This document shows positions 23,548-34,733 of a stretch of DNA of 64,000 bases, piece after piece. Every line of letters begins with the position of its first letter. Positions within the stretch are counted from its first letter, which is position 1. A program made the position numbers and the translations under genes. The notes under the pieces are model-generated. The model made no database searches, had not been told where the DNA came from, and saw nothing but the letters and a program-made list of their open reading frames with translations. This DNA comes from Plutella xylostella. Its lineage: Eukaryota > Arthropoda > Insecta > Lepidoptera > Plutellidae. The stretch covers positions 942,501 to 1,006,500 of the forward strand of contig NC_063998.1 in assembly GCF_932276165.1 (NCBI RefSeq). Reading direction: 5' to 3'.

Positions 23548-24031
23548 TATCTTAACTTTAATTTTATAACCTAAAATAGCCAATGTAATATTCTTAAATA
23601 CCTACAAACAACAGCACAATTATCATGAAAGTTAGCAAAAGTCGGTCATTTCGCGTCTGCGTTATCATTCACTGAATGTAAATCAGTGCCGATGCCGGGA
23701 GCATTGCGGGCAAACTGAATCACGCCACCGAAGTTATTTCTCAAACTACCCTCGTTACTGGAGATTGTATTGAGAATAAAATGTTAATATAACACGATAC
23801 CAAGGGCGGTTCCTAAACAATCACATTTGTAAAAAAATATTTCTCACAATCTGACCCGGTAACTACAATAAAAAGATCTTTGAATAATTTATTATTGTTA
23901 TCAGGGCAGCATATGTAATGTTTTGATGAATAAGGTAAGCATCCACCTATCGCTATCGTACTTATCACACCCAGCCGATTGTCATAAATGTATGGAGAAA
24001 CAGCGTCGGCAATGCTGATGAAGTGGACGCA
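23548..24031. other. non-coding, no feature seen
   Basis: No supportable feature. Confidence 0.4.
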
Positions 24032-24046
24032 CTTGTATGTATTTCT

Positions 24047-24307
24047 AAAAAAAACACACCCACACTCACGCCTTGTATTGATGTACTCCCTTGCGGGGTA
24101 GGCAGAGGTGCATTGCTGCACCCACTTTTCGCCAGAGTTATGTTAGTCCCAATGTAATAGGGGGCAGGCCTATTGCCATTTTACGGGCACATCCAAGACC
24201 CGGGAACAAATATCTGTGTTTAAACAAATATCTGCCCCAGCCGGAAATCGAACCCGGGACCTTCGGCTCAGTAGTCAGGGTCACTAACCACTACGCCATT
24301 CGGTCGT
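24047..24307 (-). mobile_element. tRNA-derived SINE, family A, full length with target duplication
   Basis: A complete family-A copy in minus orientation. The target duplication is CTTGTATGTATTTCT at 24,032-24,046 and CTTGTGTGTATTTCT at 24,308-24,322, 15 bp with one mismatch. The plus-strand frame over it is an artefact of the repeat. Confidence 0.9.
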
Positions 24308-24322
24308 CTTGTGTGTATTTCT

Positions 24323-25355
24323 ATCCAAATAATACTGAATGCGATGCGTCCGTTGCATACAAATCTGAAAAGTGGCAGCTTACCTGTGTACTATAGGTTA
24401 TGTAGGTCCTTACAGATAATCATGTTTAGGTACTATGTATATTAAATTTTGCATTGCTCTGGAATCATTGATCATTTACCACAATTTTATTTACTTAAAG
24501 TCATTGTTATATTTACTCTCCTTTTAATATAGTAATTAATCAATTACATAAATCTGTATCAAATTTTAAAATTCAATATAATTTATTGTTAAATTCATTA
24601 CGATACTTGATTAAGAACAAAAAAATTACCTCTGAAGTGTATGCTTTAGGAAACCCCCGAAATCGCAAAGCCCCAAAATGTAAATTTTATGCCCGCTCCG
24701 TATGATAGAGGCATCTAAACAGACTACCCATTCGTTTCCATTGTTACGTCTATTTTACTTGTTATTATAGCGAAATTTTGATTATGAATTGAATGCACAA
24801 TGGAATGTACTTACTCACACGTTTCATCATCAGTCGATAATGAGCACCAAACTATTGACTAAATTGAATATACCTACGGATTCAAAATATTTTTTGTGTA
24901 TTAAATCAACATTTTATAAAATTATTATAATACACTAACCTTACTAACTATAATAAAATAATACAAAAGTAAAACTGTAAGACTTTTTCTCTCCTGTGAA
25001 AGCATAAACAAGAACAGCATAACGCCAAAATACAATGTAACAACACTAACAACACCTATAAATAGTACTTCGCCAACGCTATAGCGCTACTTCCTTTCAA
25101 TTCTCACGTTTAACTTTTAATCTCGCGTTCAACACTGAATGTGCAATATCAAAATTGCTGGCACAGTCACCCTCTTCGCCGGATTATTACTGACTTTTTA
25201 AAAACGTAAGCTTTTATAAGTGAGAATTTTCAACACCTTTTTAAAAGAACTGGATTGCAGGGTTCCGCCGGCGTGGCTGTAAACGGTACTTCAAACTTTC
25301 CTTAGACTTGGGTTTTACACCTCTTTGATTATTTGTTTCGCGGAGTTAACTGGAT
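24323..25355. other. non-coding, no feature seen
   Basis: No supportable feature. Confidence 0.4.
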
Positions 25356-25614
25356 GGAGCATTGGTAGCTCAGTCGGGTAAGCGGCCGCTTCTCACGCCA
25401 GAGATACGAGTTTGAATCCCAGCACTGACATGTAGGTACCAATGGATTCTTTGAATTTAAGCACAATGTAAATTGTATACCATCGCCCTAACGGTGGAAG
25501 AAAACATCGTGAGGAAACCTGAATATATATCTATCTAACTATCTGTCCCGCAGTGGACTAGCGTGGTGGGAAATGGTCTAAGATTAGGAAGGCAGTTAAG
25601 ACCTTGGGGATATG
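25356..25614 (+). mobile_element. tRNA-derived SINE, family C, 3' truncated
   Basis: The head is tRNA-like: GGTAGCTCAGTCGGGTAAGC as A-box region and CGAGTTTGAATCCCAGC as B-box region. The body runs through ATCGTGAGGAAACCTG and AGTGGACTAGCGTGGTGGGA to GACCTTGGGGAT, then stops. The copy at 57,862-58,170 continues further. It is a SINE rather than a tRNA gene because of this shared body. Confidence 0.75.
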
Positions 25615-26530
25615 TACCCTAGAATGTAGACAAGGAGATCCGTATTTCATATTTATTTTTAAACAAAACAATAAGTACCTAAATAAAGAACCATAACCCT
25701 AGAATTCAGTCAGGCTTGCTCGGTGCTAGACGTTTTGGTCTATTTGGCCCCATCCGTCGCCTCTCTCTCTAATGATACGGACATCGACAGGATAACTGTC
25801 ATATTTTTTCAGTCAAAATATTGAGGTGGAAAATATTTTTTATACTTTGGACCGAAATGTAGAGTTAATATGTGTGTCTGGTTTAATTTCCAAAATTAAT
25901 CCACAAAAGTTATCCAGAATGACCCCCTGAGTCACCCTCTTTCGTGTGTATAAAATTACGAATGAATAATCATGTGCACACAAAAAGATCCACATGGAAA
26001 ACCTCACAATACATGAATAAAAAAGTATCATAAAATACCTCCTATGATATCACAGTCATGAAACCACCAACACATCCCTCAAAGCGCACAACTTCTAACC
26101 CTTTCAATGCACTTCCAAATGAACCGTTGTCACAAACAAAACCGGCTATCGTTCAGATTAGCACAATAAATGAATAAAAGACCAACAATGAGCACTGGGC
26201 TTAAAGGCGCGCGTATATTAAGCGCACAATAGGGGAGGCGCGACGCTTAAATAATACGGTAGATATCCGCAAACTCACTGTGCAGTTTAGGGTTGAACAT
26301 GCCTAGGTAGTCTAGACACTAACAAAGTTTTTTTTTTGTATATAATGGATATTATCTGAGTTGTTAATGTGCTTAATAAAGGTTAGGTAGCTCGGAAAGG
26401 GAGTAACAAGGGCGGTCACAAAAACACCAAAAAAATTACAAAAAGCCATCTCAAGTTAAAAAAAATGCATATTAAAAAAATAATTAGGTACAAATATCTT
26501 GTTTCCAGATTGATCATACAATTCTTAGTC
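25615..26530. other. non-coding, no feature seen
   Basis: No supportable feature. Confidence 0.4.
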
Positions 26531-26690
26531 ATCATCATTTATAGCAGTCCACTGCTGGACGTAGGCCTCTCCCAAAGCACGCCACTGGATGCGATCTAGA
26601 TAGCTTTCCGCGTCCTATCATAGCCAGCCACCTTTCGCAAGTCACCCCATCTAGCCCGTGGACGTCCCACACTACGTTTCAATTCTTAGT
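26531..26690 (-). mobile_element. RTE-type LINE 3' fragment
   Basis: On the minus strand it encodes KRSVGRPRARWGDLRKVAG, then, after a frameshift and stop, DRIQWRALGEAYVQQWTA followed by (GAT)n. This is the characteristic C-terminus and 3' end of an RTE-clade reverse-transcriptase ORF. The rest of the element is absent, as usual for 5'-truncated copies. Confidence 0.8.
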
Positions 26691-28281
26691 AATACGTGCC
26701 AAATTTCATATATAGATCAAGGTCAAAGGGAAATACTATATGATATGAATTTGCATGTCAAAATTCCAATATACTATGCTTTATATTAAATCTAAAACTG
26801 TTATAAATAAATATATCATAATTATACCTTATTTATGGTATGACGTGTGGCAATCCTACCTTCCACACACTCTAATGATCGGTCGCCATCCACGGCCCAA
26901 TTTACTGTACCGTGTATAGACCATACGAGCTCTTTTGTTTTTTATCTCCTTTGTCCTAAATGCGATGAATTTAAATTGTGAAAATCCGTTCCATTTTTTA
27001 TTGGACCGAGATAGCGCCTTCGGATTTTTGCGTGTCGTCTAAATTATTAATTTTATTGAAGAGATGTGAGACAGAAAACCACAGACGTCTGTGTAGAAAA
27101 CGAAGTTATACCTACGGTCTTTCATACTGACTATTCCACCTTGGTTTCAATTTGTAGTACCTATGCAAATACAAAAATCTTAAAGAAAATCCAACGTTTG
27201 TAGCTAATACTCGTAGATCAACAGTGACGTCACACGTAGCGCTACGTGCTACGACGTGCTACGAACAGCTACGGCGGCGTAGTATTTTTTTTTTGGTAAA
27301 ATTATTATAAACTCAATAGCATATAGGTAACAACGCGGACTCGGATGTTTCAGTAATTATGTTTACGTTTTATAAAGTTTATTAGTTTAATAATAGGTAT
27401 TATAATAAAATTACTTACGGGTGTCAAATTTATAACATCAAAATGATGCTCCATATAATCCATATTATTATGCAATTTGTTCACATTTATTGAGTCCATT
27501 AAAAGATCGTTTAAAATTGTATGAATAATGGACCTGCAACACACAACAACGTACTTATGTACATTTTTCAGCCGCGAACTTAAGCCATATAAATTAAAAT
27601 GATATATGGCTGTGCTAGTACTGAAAATTTAACAAGCCTTTGAACAGTGGTTCAACTACAACTTTATTTTACAAAATATAAATATTATTTATGAAATAAT
27701 TTGGGACTGTTTTACTGCGCACTTAATTATTTTATCTATTTCTTCTTTATTGATCTACATGTTAATGCAATACGCGTACGCCTTCCTCCTTTATTCCATA
27801 AGTCTTTCATTCACCCAAAGGTTGCCTGAACGAGATTTTAGCGATAAGCAACATCATGCTATTTGGAAGCATAAGGATGTTACCTCAGGAAATACCCTTT
27901 TTTTCAACATCCTGTATAATGTAGACCCTGTGTTCTATTAATAACAATACGTAATTGTGTAATTTGCGTTATCGTGGCTTTATAATGTATTTTTAAAAGC
28001 CCATTAAACACATACAGGAATACGCTAAAAGTGCGTTAAAGAAAGAATCTCCATAAAACAGTTTGTATGAGTCACTAGTGTGTCCTTACTGTAACTAAGT
28101 TCTCACTATAAAAGTAAACTTTTCATTTGGCCGTAGCCACTAGAGGCCTATAAAAGCTGATTCTGGATTAGCTTTACTGACCAATGTTATGCTGTGGTGT
28201 ATTTTTGGTGTAATTCGTTGCAATGTAAGTACTTAGATAGAAAGTAGGTACATTTTACTAATTATTTAAAATAAGATAATG
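26691..28281. other. non-coding, with GCTACG-rich palindromic patch
   Basis: Near 27,225-27,285 CTACG/CGTAG words are repeated in both orientations. A similar patch is at 49,195-49,255. Otherwise nothing is seen. Confidence 0.35.
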
Positions 28282-28644
28282 TGGTAAAAACAATGACTAC
28301 AATATAATTTCACGTCTTGAGACCCTCATACAGGGTGTTGCAAAAAGGATATACTAAGCCGAAACCTACATGTAGGTACACTGTACAGCATGTTATATCT
28401 AAGCCCGAAAATGAAATCAGAATTTTAAAAAATGCGTTTTTTTTTTATTTTCCATAGAAACTTTGTTGGTCCCGTGACTTTTTTATTACGACTTTTTTTT
28501 CGGGAATTCGGAAATTCTGATAACGTTTTCGGGCTATGAAATAACATGCTGCACATGTAGGTTTTGGCTTAGTATGCCCTTTTTGCAACATCCTGTATAA
28601 GGGTCTCAAGACGTGAAATTATATTTTAGTCATTGCTTTTACCA
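28282..28644. mobile_element. fold-back element with inverted flanks, ACAGGGTGTTGCAAAAAGG family
   Basis: The core (28,329-28,599) has long inverted ends: ATACAGGGTGTTGCAAAAAG, ACTAAGCCGAAACCTACATG and an inner TCGGAAATTCTGAT block. Inversion continues outside the family ends: TTTCACGTCTTGAGACCC and about 45 bp in all occur on the left (28,282-28,328) and, reversed, on the right (28,600-28,644). These outer sequences are not shared with other copies of the family. Confidence 0.75.
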
Positions 28645-29518
28645 ATGATGCAGCATTTTACCATACTGACCTGCATTACCTGCATACCTTACAATAAGCA
28701 TATTGCATGTTTTTATTAAGGGGATCCCTAAAGCTAAAATGCTAAAGTCGGCCTGATATACTTGATTAGATTGGAAAAACGGTAGCTTCTATCACATTGA
28801 TAAAAATATATATTGTAGCAGAGGGTATACTGAACATGTTAGTTGCTTAGAAATTGGTGCAGGATTATAATAAGTATGTTAAAAAAAATTGCAAACACAC
28901 CATGTCTTTTGCCATTTTTTGACTTATTATGAAAAAACCCTCGAAATCAGAGGGCCCATTTTCATGGAATCTTATATGTATGTGTAGGTAATTAAATTCT
29001 TAACAAAGTTACCTTAAAGAGTTGGATTTAATGGACCAGAAGTCAACTTTTTTTGCAAAAAACTAATAAATTCCGGTTTAAAAATGATGACGCCGTGACA
29101 GATTTCAGATTTCTTCAGTCGTCGCCCTGGTGGCGGCCTGTTAGGAGCGATACCCACGCCATTTTATTTTTAATCAAACATTTCACAAAAACTGATTAAA
29201 TCAACAAATGATGACTGCAAATATTATAATACATATGCATTTGCTATGAAAAGTTAATTTTCTAAACATTTTAGATGGAGAAAAGCCGAAAATTCTTAGA
29301 AAACATTTCGCCTTTTCGATTTGTTTACATTTTTTACTATAGAGTTACAGATGCATAGATAAAGGTAAACATTACACATAATGACACTTATTAGATTCTC
29401 CGAATAAGAACTATACGGTCAATACAGTATGCCAAAGCGCGAGCCTGTTTATATTCTGAGGGGTAATAATTTAACTTTATTTTATTTTAACGGTTGTGTA
29501 TGCTAGGTAAGCTACACA
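28645..29518. other. non-coding, no feature seen
   Basis: No supportable feature. Confidence 0.4.
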
Positions 29519-31347
29519 ATATACAGGGTGTTGAAAATTAAGTTCTCAATTTGTATTATTTGAAACCAAAAACCGTAATTTTTTATAATATATATTTTAA
29601 GATGTGGTAGTCTGTACACTAAAGGGTGTTCAAAAGTATAAGTACTTTTAAAAATTGAAGAACTAAAATGTACATATTTTTTTAAATCTATGAAGGTATT
29701 TAACAAGCTTTGCAAGCGGTTAAGTGCGACTTTATCTACATATATACACACATACATACACTCTCACGCCTTGTACTAATGTACTCCCTTGCGGGGTAGG
29801 CAGAGGTGCATTGCTGCACCCACTACCTCTGTAGTACGTGGTGGTACGGTCTCGACCTTTCGGACAGTCAGTTTAGCATCCGAAATGCGTGATCGTTCGT
29901 TCACTGTCGGAGCAGGATGAGAACTAGCTCTTAGCTTAAAAATAGTAACCGCGTTCCTAGAGGGCTGACATCCCAAGGATTCATTACGAAAAAATGGACA
30001 ACATTTCATTTTTTTTACCCTACATTTTTATTAGCTATTCGGAAAGTTTATTAAAAATTAGAGGACCCGTATTTTTTTATTTTTCATGTACATTTCTTTT
30101 TCCATGTTATTTTTAACTTTAAAGTTTATTATTTTAAAACCGGAAGTGACGTCACATATTAGGCTCAATTTTGATTTAAGTCCTTTGCCTTAGTCTCGAA
30201 AAAAAAAAACATAAATGACACTGACAACTGACAGGGTGACATAAACTTTGTTTACGTGCCAACCAGCAAATGGGTCATTTTCAAATGACAAAAAAAGTGT
30301 GACATTGATAATTCTTATGATACAAAATACTTATCATGAAAAAATAATTTTACTAAGCATTCCAGTCAAGCATAATTGAAACACATGAATGCATAATATA
30401 TTACTATTTTTAAATAAATATAATGTACTAACCCCAATTTTTTTAGCTATGTAGGCGGTGGCATGCTCTGGGACATATTATATAGCGGGTCATCTCTTAA
30501 TAAATGCGTACTAACCATTTTATATACGATCAATAAAAAAAAAGTCAAAAAGTGTCGGAACAGAATTTATGAAAATGACCCAAATAAACAACAAAACGTC
30601 ACGATAAAACGTCAACGTCAATCAAAAATGACAGTGACAGTTACTTTTTTTTTTTCATCGATAGGCTTTGAGCAACAAAATTCATCGCACCTAATGCATG
30701 ACGTCATCAGCACTTTTTGACTATTTTATGAATTTCTCCAAAATGATACATCCAAAAAATTCAAAAATATTTTTTTCGTGGCCTTTATAGCTAAATCTCG
30801 AAATGGTTTCCGATTTATAGCAGCTTTAGTTTTTTGAAATGTTGTCCATTGCTGGAGCTGTGCTCGCCATGCAGTGCATGGGCTACTTAGGAATCTGGGA
30901 GGCTGTTGCAAAGGAGTCTGTTGCCTCTATACGGTACGGGTGCCGTGCGATTTATGGCCCTTCCAGGAGCACCTGTTTTGTCAAGTCGAAGAGAATGGCT
31001 CGTATTCGACGCAACCTGCAGTACTGGTGGGATTGGTTGGAGGTCTGGACAGCACGTAGCTGCAGCAGCCGTCATGCCGTCATTCGACGCATAGATGCAA
31101 AAAAAAGTTGAAATTCATGTTAATAATTAGATTTTAATTTTACAATATTGCAAAAAAAAAATATTAACATTGTTGAGTATGTTATTTTATTTTAGTAAAG
31201 TAGTAATAAAAACAAAGGCTTATTGCATAGTTTTCGTTCACGCTCGCCTACATCGCACGTTGTATATGAGAATAAAGGGAATTACTAAATTTTCTTGTTT
31301 AAAAATCACGGTTTCTGGTTTAGAGGAAAACAAATTGTAAAATGCGG
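29519..31347. mobile_element. possible DNA transposon remnant with degenerate inverted ends
   Basis: The left block CAATTTGTATTATTTGAAAC..AAAACCGTAATTTTTT and the reverse complement of the right block (31,288-31,340) align over about 45 bp. A second, exact 16-bp inverted match lies inside (29,993-30,008 and 30,835-30,850). A GC-richer stretch at 30,839-31,111 is open in several frames (90 codons on plus) but has no recognisable domain. I cannot name a transposase. Confidence 0.3.
29745..29823 (-). mobile_element. SINE family A tail fragment
   Basis: It contains CTCACGCCTTGTACTAATGT and GGTGCATTGCTGCACCCACT, the 3' part of family A, then switches abruptly to unrelated sequence. Head and body are missing. 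Confidence 0.75.
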
Positions 31348-31416
31348 AATACAGTTTTTTTTTCGAATAAAGAGTAAAACAAAACATGTAAATTCAAAAA
31401 ACGTTTCTATTGACAC

Positions 31417-31908
31417 TAGGGCATACAATACCGCAATACCGGGAACCCGGAAAAAAAATAAGTATTTTTCAATACCAGTATTGAAAGTTAATACCGGTAT
31501 TGAAGTAATACCGGAATCGGACTTTTTAGGCTATAAATAAAGCGATTAAGGTATAGTTAGCCTTGTGTTCTTATATACTATGAAAGCGCACTAGTTTCCA
31601 ATAGTTTAATGTAGTTTTTGGCCGTTGGAAATCTACTGTTGCCCATGCGTAAACCGACACCAAATTTTTTTTTTCAAATCTATCATTTTAACTCTAATAC
31701 TCAATTGTCGTAGAAATCTATATCTATAATTACAGAATTTGATTGCCTTTTCTTGTTTTAATTTTGGCCTATAGTCCTTTAAACACAATATTTGCCATTT
31801 ATAACAACAAGAAAGTCTAATACCGGTATTAGGTAGAACCGGAATCCCGAAGTAGTAATACCGAAACTCAATACCGGTATTGAAATTATTCCGGTATTGC
31901 ATGCCCTA
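31417..31908. mobile_element. hAT-type MITE, 492 bp, with 8-bp target duplication
   Basis: The ends are TAGGGCATACAATACCG and, reversed, TAGGGCATGCAATACCGG. ATTGACAC is duplicated exactly at 31,409-31,416 and 31,909-31,916. An 8-bp duplication with TAGGG-like ends fits the hAT superfamily. The interior holds repeated AATACCGGTATT palindromes at both sides and no transposase. The short minus-strand frame at 31,633-31,902 is a by-product. Confidence 0.85.
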
Positions 31909-31991
31909 ATTGACACCAACTGACACTAATTGACTTTTCGCCGAGAAAAGTGGAGTTACAATGTTTGCGATCTAAAGTGATTATAGAATAA

Positions 31992-33530
31992 TTAGAACAC
32001 ACTCTCACTCACATCGAAGTTATTTACCACCCAGGTTGTCTTCCCACATCCAGGTACCCCGTTCACCCAAGCGATGGTGGGCATCGTCCAGCTATTCCAG
32101 GTAGCGTTAATGGTTTCCGCTTTTGCTAGGATTTTGTCCTCTAGCATAATCCTGGTACACTGAGCTACGACCACCATTTGGTTGTTGTGTGGGAGAGTGA
32201 GTTTCGGGATGTTGCGTTCCCAGGGCACGAATCCGCATTCCTCGCTATAAGCCGCCATATACGCTCCAGTCATTTTGCCTCTGAGGACTTGGCAACTACT
32301 GTTATCGTATATGCAGGCTTCGGCCTCCTCGAGTAAAACTTTTAGCCGGCTTTCGTTCTCTTGCCTGTAGGTCTGCATGATCGTTTTGCAGGACAAGAGA
32401 TTTACCTGCTTTGTGGCGGTTGTAATTGCCATAAATTCGATGGCGGCATTCTCTAGATGGTCGTTTGAGGTGGTAGCTGTTTTCAGCTTCGGTGGGACCA
32501 CCTGGCCCATATCCGCTCGAGTAATTTTCCTCTGGGCAAGCCTTTTTCCAGTTTTAGGTTCTCTGGAGATTTGGCGCCTCTCGGGTGTCCTCTGTGGTTT
32601 TCCTATAAGGCTTGAGGCAGCTGCTTTAAAAGCCTGGAGGAACCCTTGGACACGCCCTTGCGATGTTAAATTGTGCATCCTCCTTTCCATGTTCCGTTGT
32701 TCTGAAGCGGCGACAGCCCCAGCGGTCATCCTCTCCTGTAGGCGTTCAGATCCGGTGACCAAGTATTCGGCTTGTTGGTGGCAGTTGTCAATGCCCCTCG
32801 CAAGTATATGACCTTTGAGAAAGCTTAGATCTTCGCCTCTGTCCTCGTACACCACTATTTCATGATGTTTTGAGGCTTTTAGGCAACCCAGCTGGTCAAC
32901 AATTTCGCCTTTCCTATACTCGATCACCATTGCGTCTACGCTTATTATCCTGGGGACGTTACTGTCTAGCGCTATCTCTCCAAGCTTACTGAGCCATGAG
33001 CATGCCTGAACGAACGGGGTGTCGTCGGCCCACTCGAATAGTGCGATGGTCTTGTTACGCCATCGCACTAGTCTGCAGGGCTGATTTCCCACTAGGGTTA
33101 CTGGCAATGCGTCGTAGGCTTTACGCTTCATGGTAGCCTTCGATGTGCTCCCATTTAGGAGAGAGGCTAGGCCGGGTGATATGGCCACGCTCTTTCGCGC
33201 CCCTGAGATACAGAAGCTGATGCCGAGTCTTTCACTGCTTCCGTCCATGAACAGAGCCACGCTTCGGAGTCTTAGTCTAGCTTCTCCTTTTTCTCCACAA
33301 TCCAACAGCTGATGTGTTGCTGTTTCTTTAGGAGTTGCTTGTGGTGGTGCTGTGATGGTTGTGACTGAGGCTTGATATACTGGTATTGATTGCGGGTCGG
33401 GGCGGGGTATGGTGCTGTTTCTCCTGGCTGCTACTCTGAAGACACGATCTGAATAAGATAGAAAATGAGGTCTATGCTTGGTGTCTGCCAGAATATCTTT
33501 TAATTCTGACTCCACCAAATTCCTGTCTAT
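31992..33530 (-). pseudogene. LINE C-terminal extension ending at an SF1 helicase P-loop
   Basis: In frame with the RNase H part after one TAG, the reading frame runs some 512 codons. The first 40 or so residues (..ESELKDILADT.., FRVAARRN) look like the normal end of an R1 ORF2. The middle about 400 residues have no motif I recognise. Near the end is IAWVNGVPGCGKTTWVV, a Walker A motif of the form seen in alphavirus-like superfamily-1 helicases of positive-strand RNA viruses (K493, counting from the TTG codon at 33,518). The frame ends 15 residues later, so Walker B and all later helicase motifs are absent; no helicase function is possible here. From memory, insect R1 LINEs carrying a tobamovirus-like SF1 helicase domain at the ORF2 C-terminus have been reported (Lazareva and colleagues, 2015), and this looks like a broken member. 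Confidence 0.65.
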
Positions 33531-34721
33531 CTATGTCTCCAGATCTTGTCTTGCAGCAAGGAAACGGGGGCAGTCGAGAATTATATGCCAGACCGATTCA
33601 ATGATGTTGGGGTCGCATTCACATTCTGGGCTTTCTTTGAGTTTAAATCTGTACAAATACTCTCCCATCCCCCCATGTCCAGTCAGCATTTGTACGTGAG
33701 CAGGGGTCAGTTTGGCACTTCGCGTAATCCGGTAAGCTTGGTTGACATCCGGTAAGAATTTACGCGTGACTGCTCCTGTACTGGATGTCGCATATCGGTC
33801 TTGCCATTTCCGGACCGATTCCTCTCTGATCTTTTTCCTGACATAGGACAGGGGGACTTTGTCATAGTCGTGGGAGGTGCTATGTAGAGCTGCCGTTTTG
33901 GCGAGCTCATCGGCTCTTTCGTTCCCGGCAGTTCCAATGTGTGCCCTCAGCCAGAACATTTTTATCTCCCTGCCCTCGCACACGACCCTCGCAATGTTTT
34001 CCTTTATGCTTCTTGCCAGGGGGTGGCTCAGTTTCGGATTTCGGAGCAGATCGAGTGATGATCTCGAGTCGCTCAAGATGTTCACTTTGTTATCCGTACT
34101 AGAGCTCACCAGTCTTGTTGCCCTGTGAAGGGCATAAAGTTCCGATTGGAAGACCGTGCACGACGGGTGGAGACCAAAAGTCTCGGACAGTTTTTCTTTT
34201 CCATCCTCCCACCAACTTAGGGCGGCGCCGACTTTTCCCTCTATCTTGCTTCCATCCGTGAAGATTTGGGAACCGGTATGCAACGGGTTGGTGTTTTCAA
34301 AGAACTCGTAGTTGGTAGAGGTAAGTGTGGACGGATGTGGTAAGTCCAGGTACCCTACTTTCCGTTCGAGCTCTTTGCCTGGCGGGAGGTAGTCGGTTGA
34401 CAAAAGTTTTTTGGATTTGTACAGATTTGCTGCCTCCTGTATTCTGAGATCGAGAGGCAGCAATCCCGATAGTGCCAGTGCAGATGTGAGCAACACTGTT
34501 CGGTAGGCTTTGCATATTTTCTGCGCGAAACCTCTTTGCAGCGAGAACAGTTGTTTTTTGTTCATTTCCAGTTCAACGGCTTCCGACCAGACGCTTGCGG
34601 CGTATGTCATGATGGGCTCCACTACTGCGATGTATATTGTCCTCACAATTTCACCGTTAAGTCCCCAGGTTACTTTCGCCGCTAGGTTTCGGCTTAGTTT
34701 AGTATACCCTTTTTGCAACAA
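33531..34721 (-). pseudogene. R1-type LINE ORF2: RT thumb and RNase H
   Basis: The 396-codon frame opens in the region after the RT palm (GYTKLSRNLAAKVTWGLNG; compare the KTWGL..KVV..IY pattern of R1 elements). The RNase H domain spans about residues 150-280, with the acidic set D156 (FTDGS), E194 (QSELYAL), D218 (LSDSRS) and D271, plus H261 in the RAHIGTAGNERAD motif. A CECD-x-H-x4-C knuckle (CECDPNIIESVWHIILDCP) lies near the end. RNase H and the CCHC ending are typical of the R1 clade and argue against the CR1/Jockey and RTE copies elsewhere in the window. The frame ends at a TAG (33,531-33,533) with the same frame continuing after it, so the stop is probably a point mutation. Confidence 0.8.
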
Positions 34722-34733
34722 CCTGTATAAATA
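34689..34733. repeat. solo end of the ACAGGGTGTTGCAAAAAGGG fold-back family
   Basis: In the minus direction it reads TTTATACAGGTTGTTGCAAA followed by AAGGGTATACTAA, then joins the R1-type LINE. The opposite end of the element is not nearby. AAGCCGAAACCT at the junction could belong to either element. Confidence 0.6.

Larger units (their letters stand above)
31992..34721 (-). mobile_element. R1-type LINE ORF2 fragment with helicase-like C-terminal extension
   Basis: The segment holds the end of the reverse-transcriptase domain, an RNase H domain, a CCHC-like knuckle and then about 510 further codons in the same frame. RT palm and endonuclease are missing (5' truncation at about 34,715). The 3' end is also missing: the frame stops 15 residues after a helicase P-loop. 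Base composition is distinctly less AT-rich than the surroundings. A solo end of a fold-back element touches its 5' break. Confidence 0.8.

Noticed and set aside
25356..25435. tRNA gene on plus
   Set aside because: Same reason: family-C SINE head with mutated B-box region.
30839..31111. 90-codon frame as a transposase
   Set aside because: No catalytic motif of any transposase superfamily could be seen.
32377..32811. 144-codon plus-strand frame
   Set aside because: It lies opposite the LINE extension frame and has no domain of its own.
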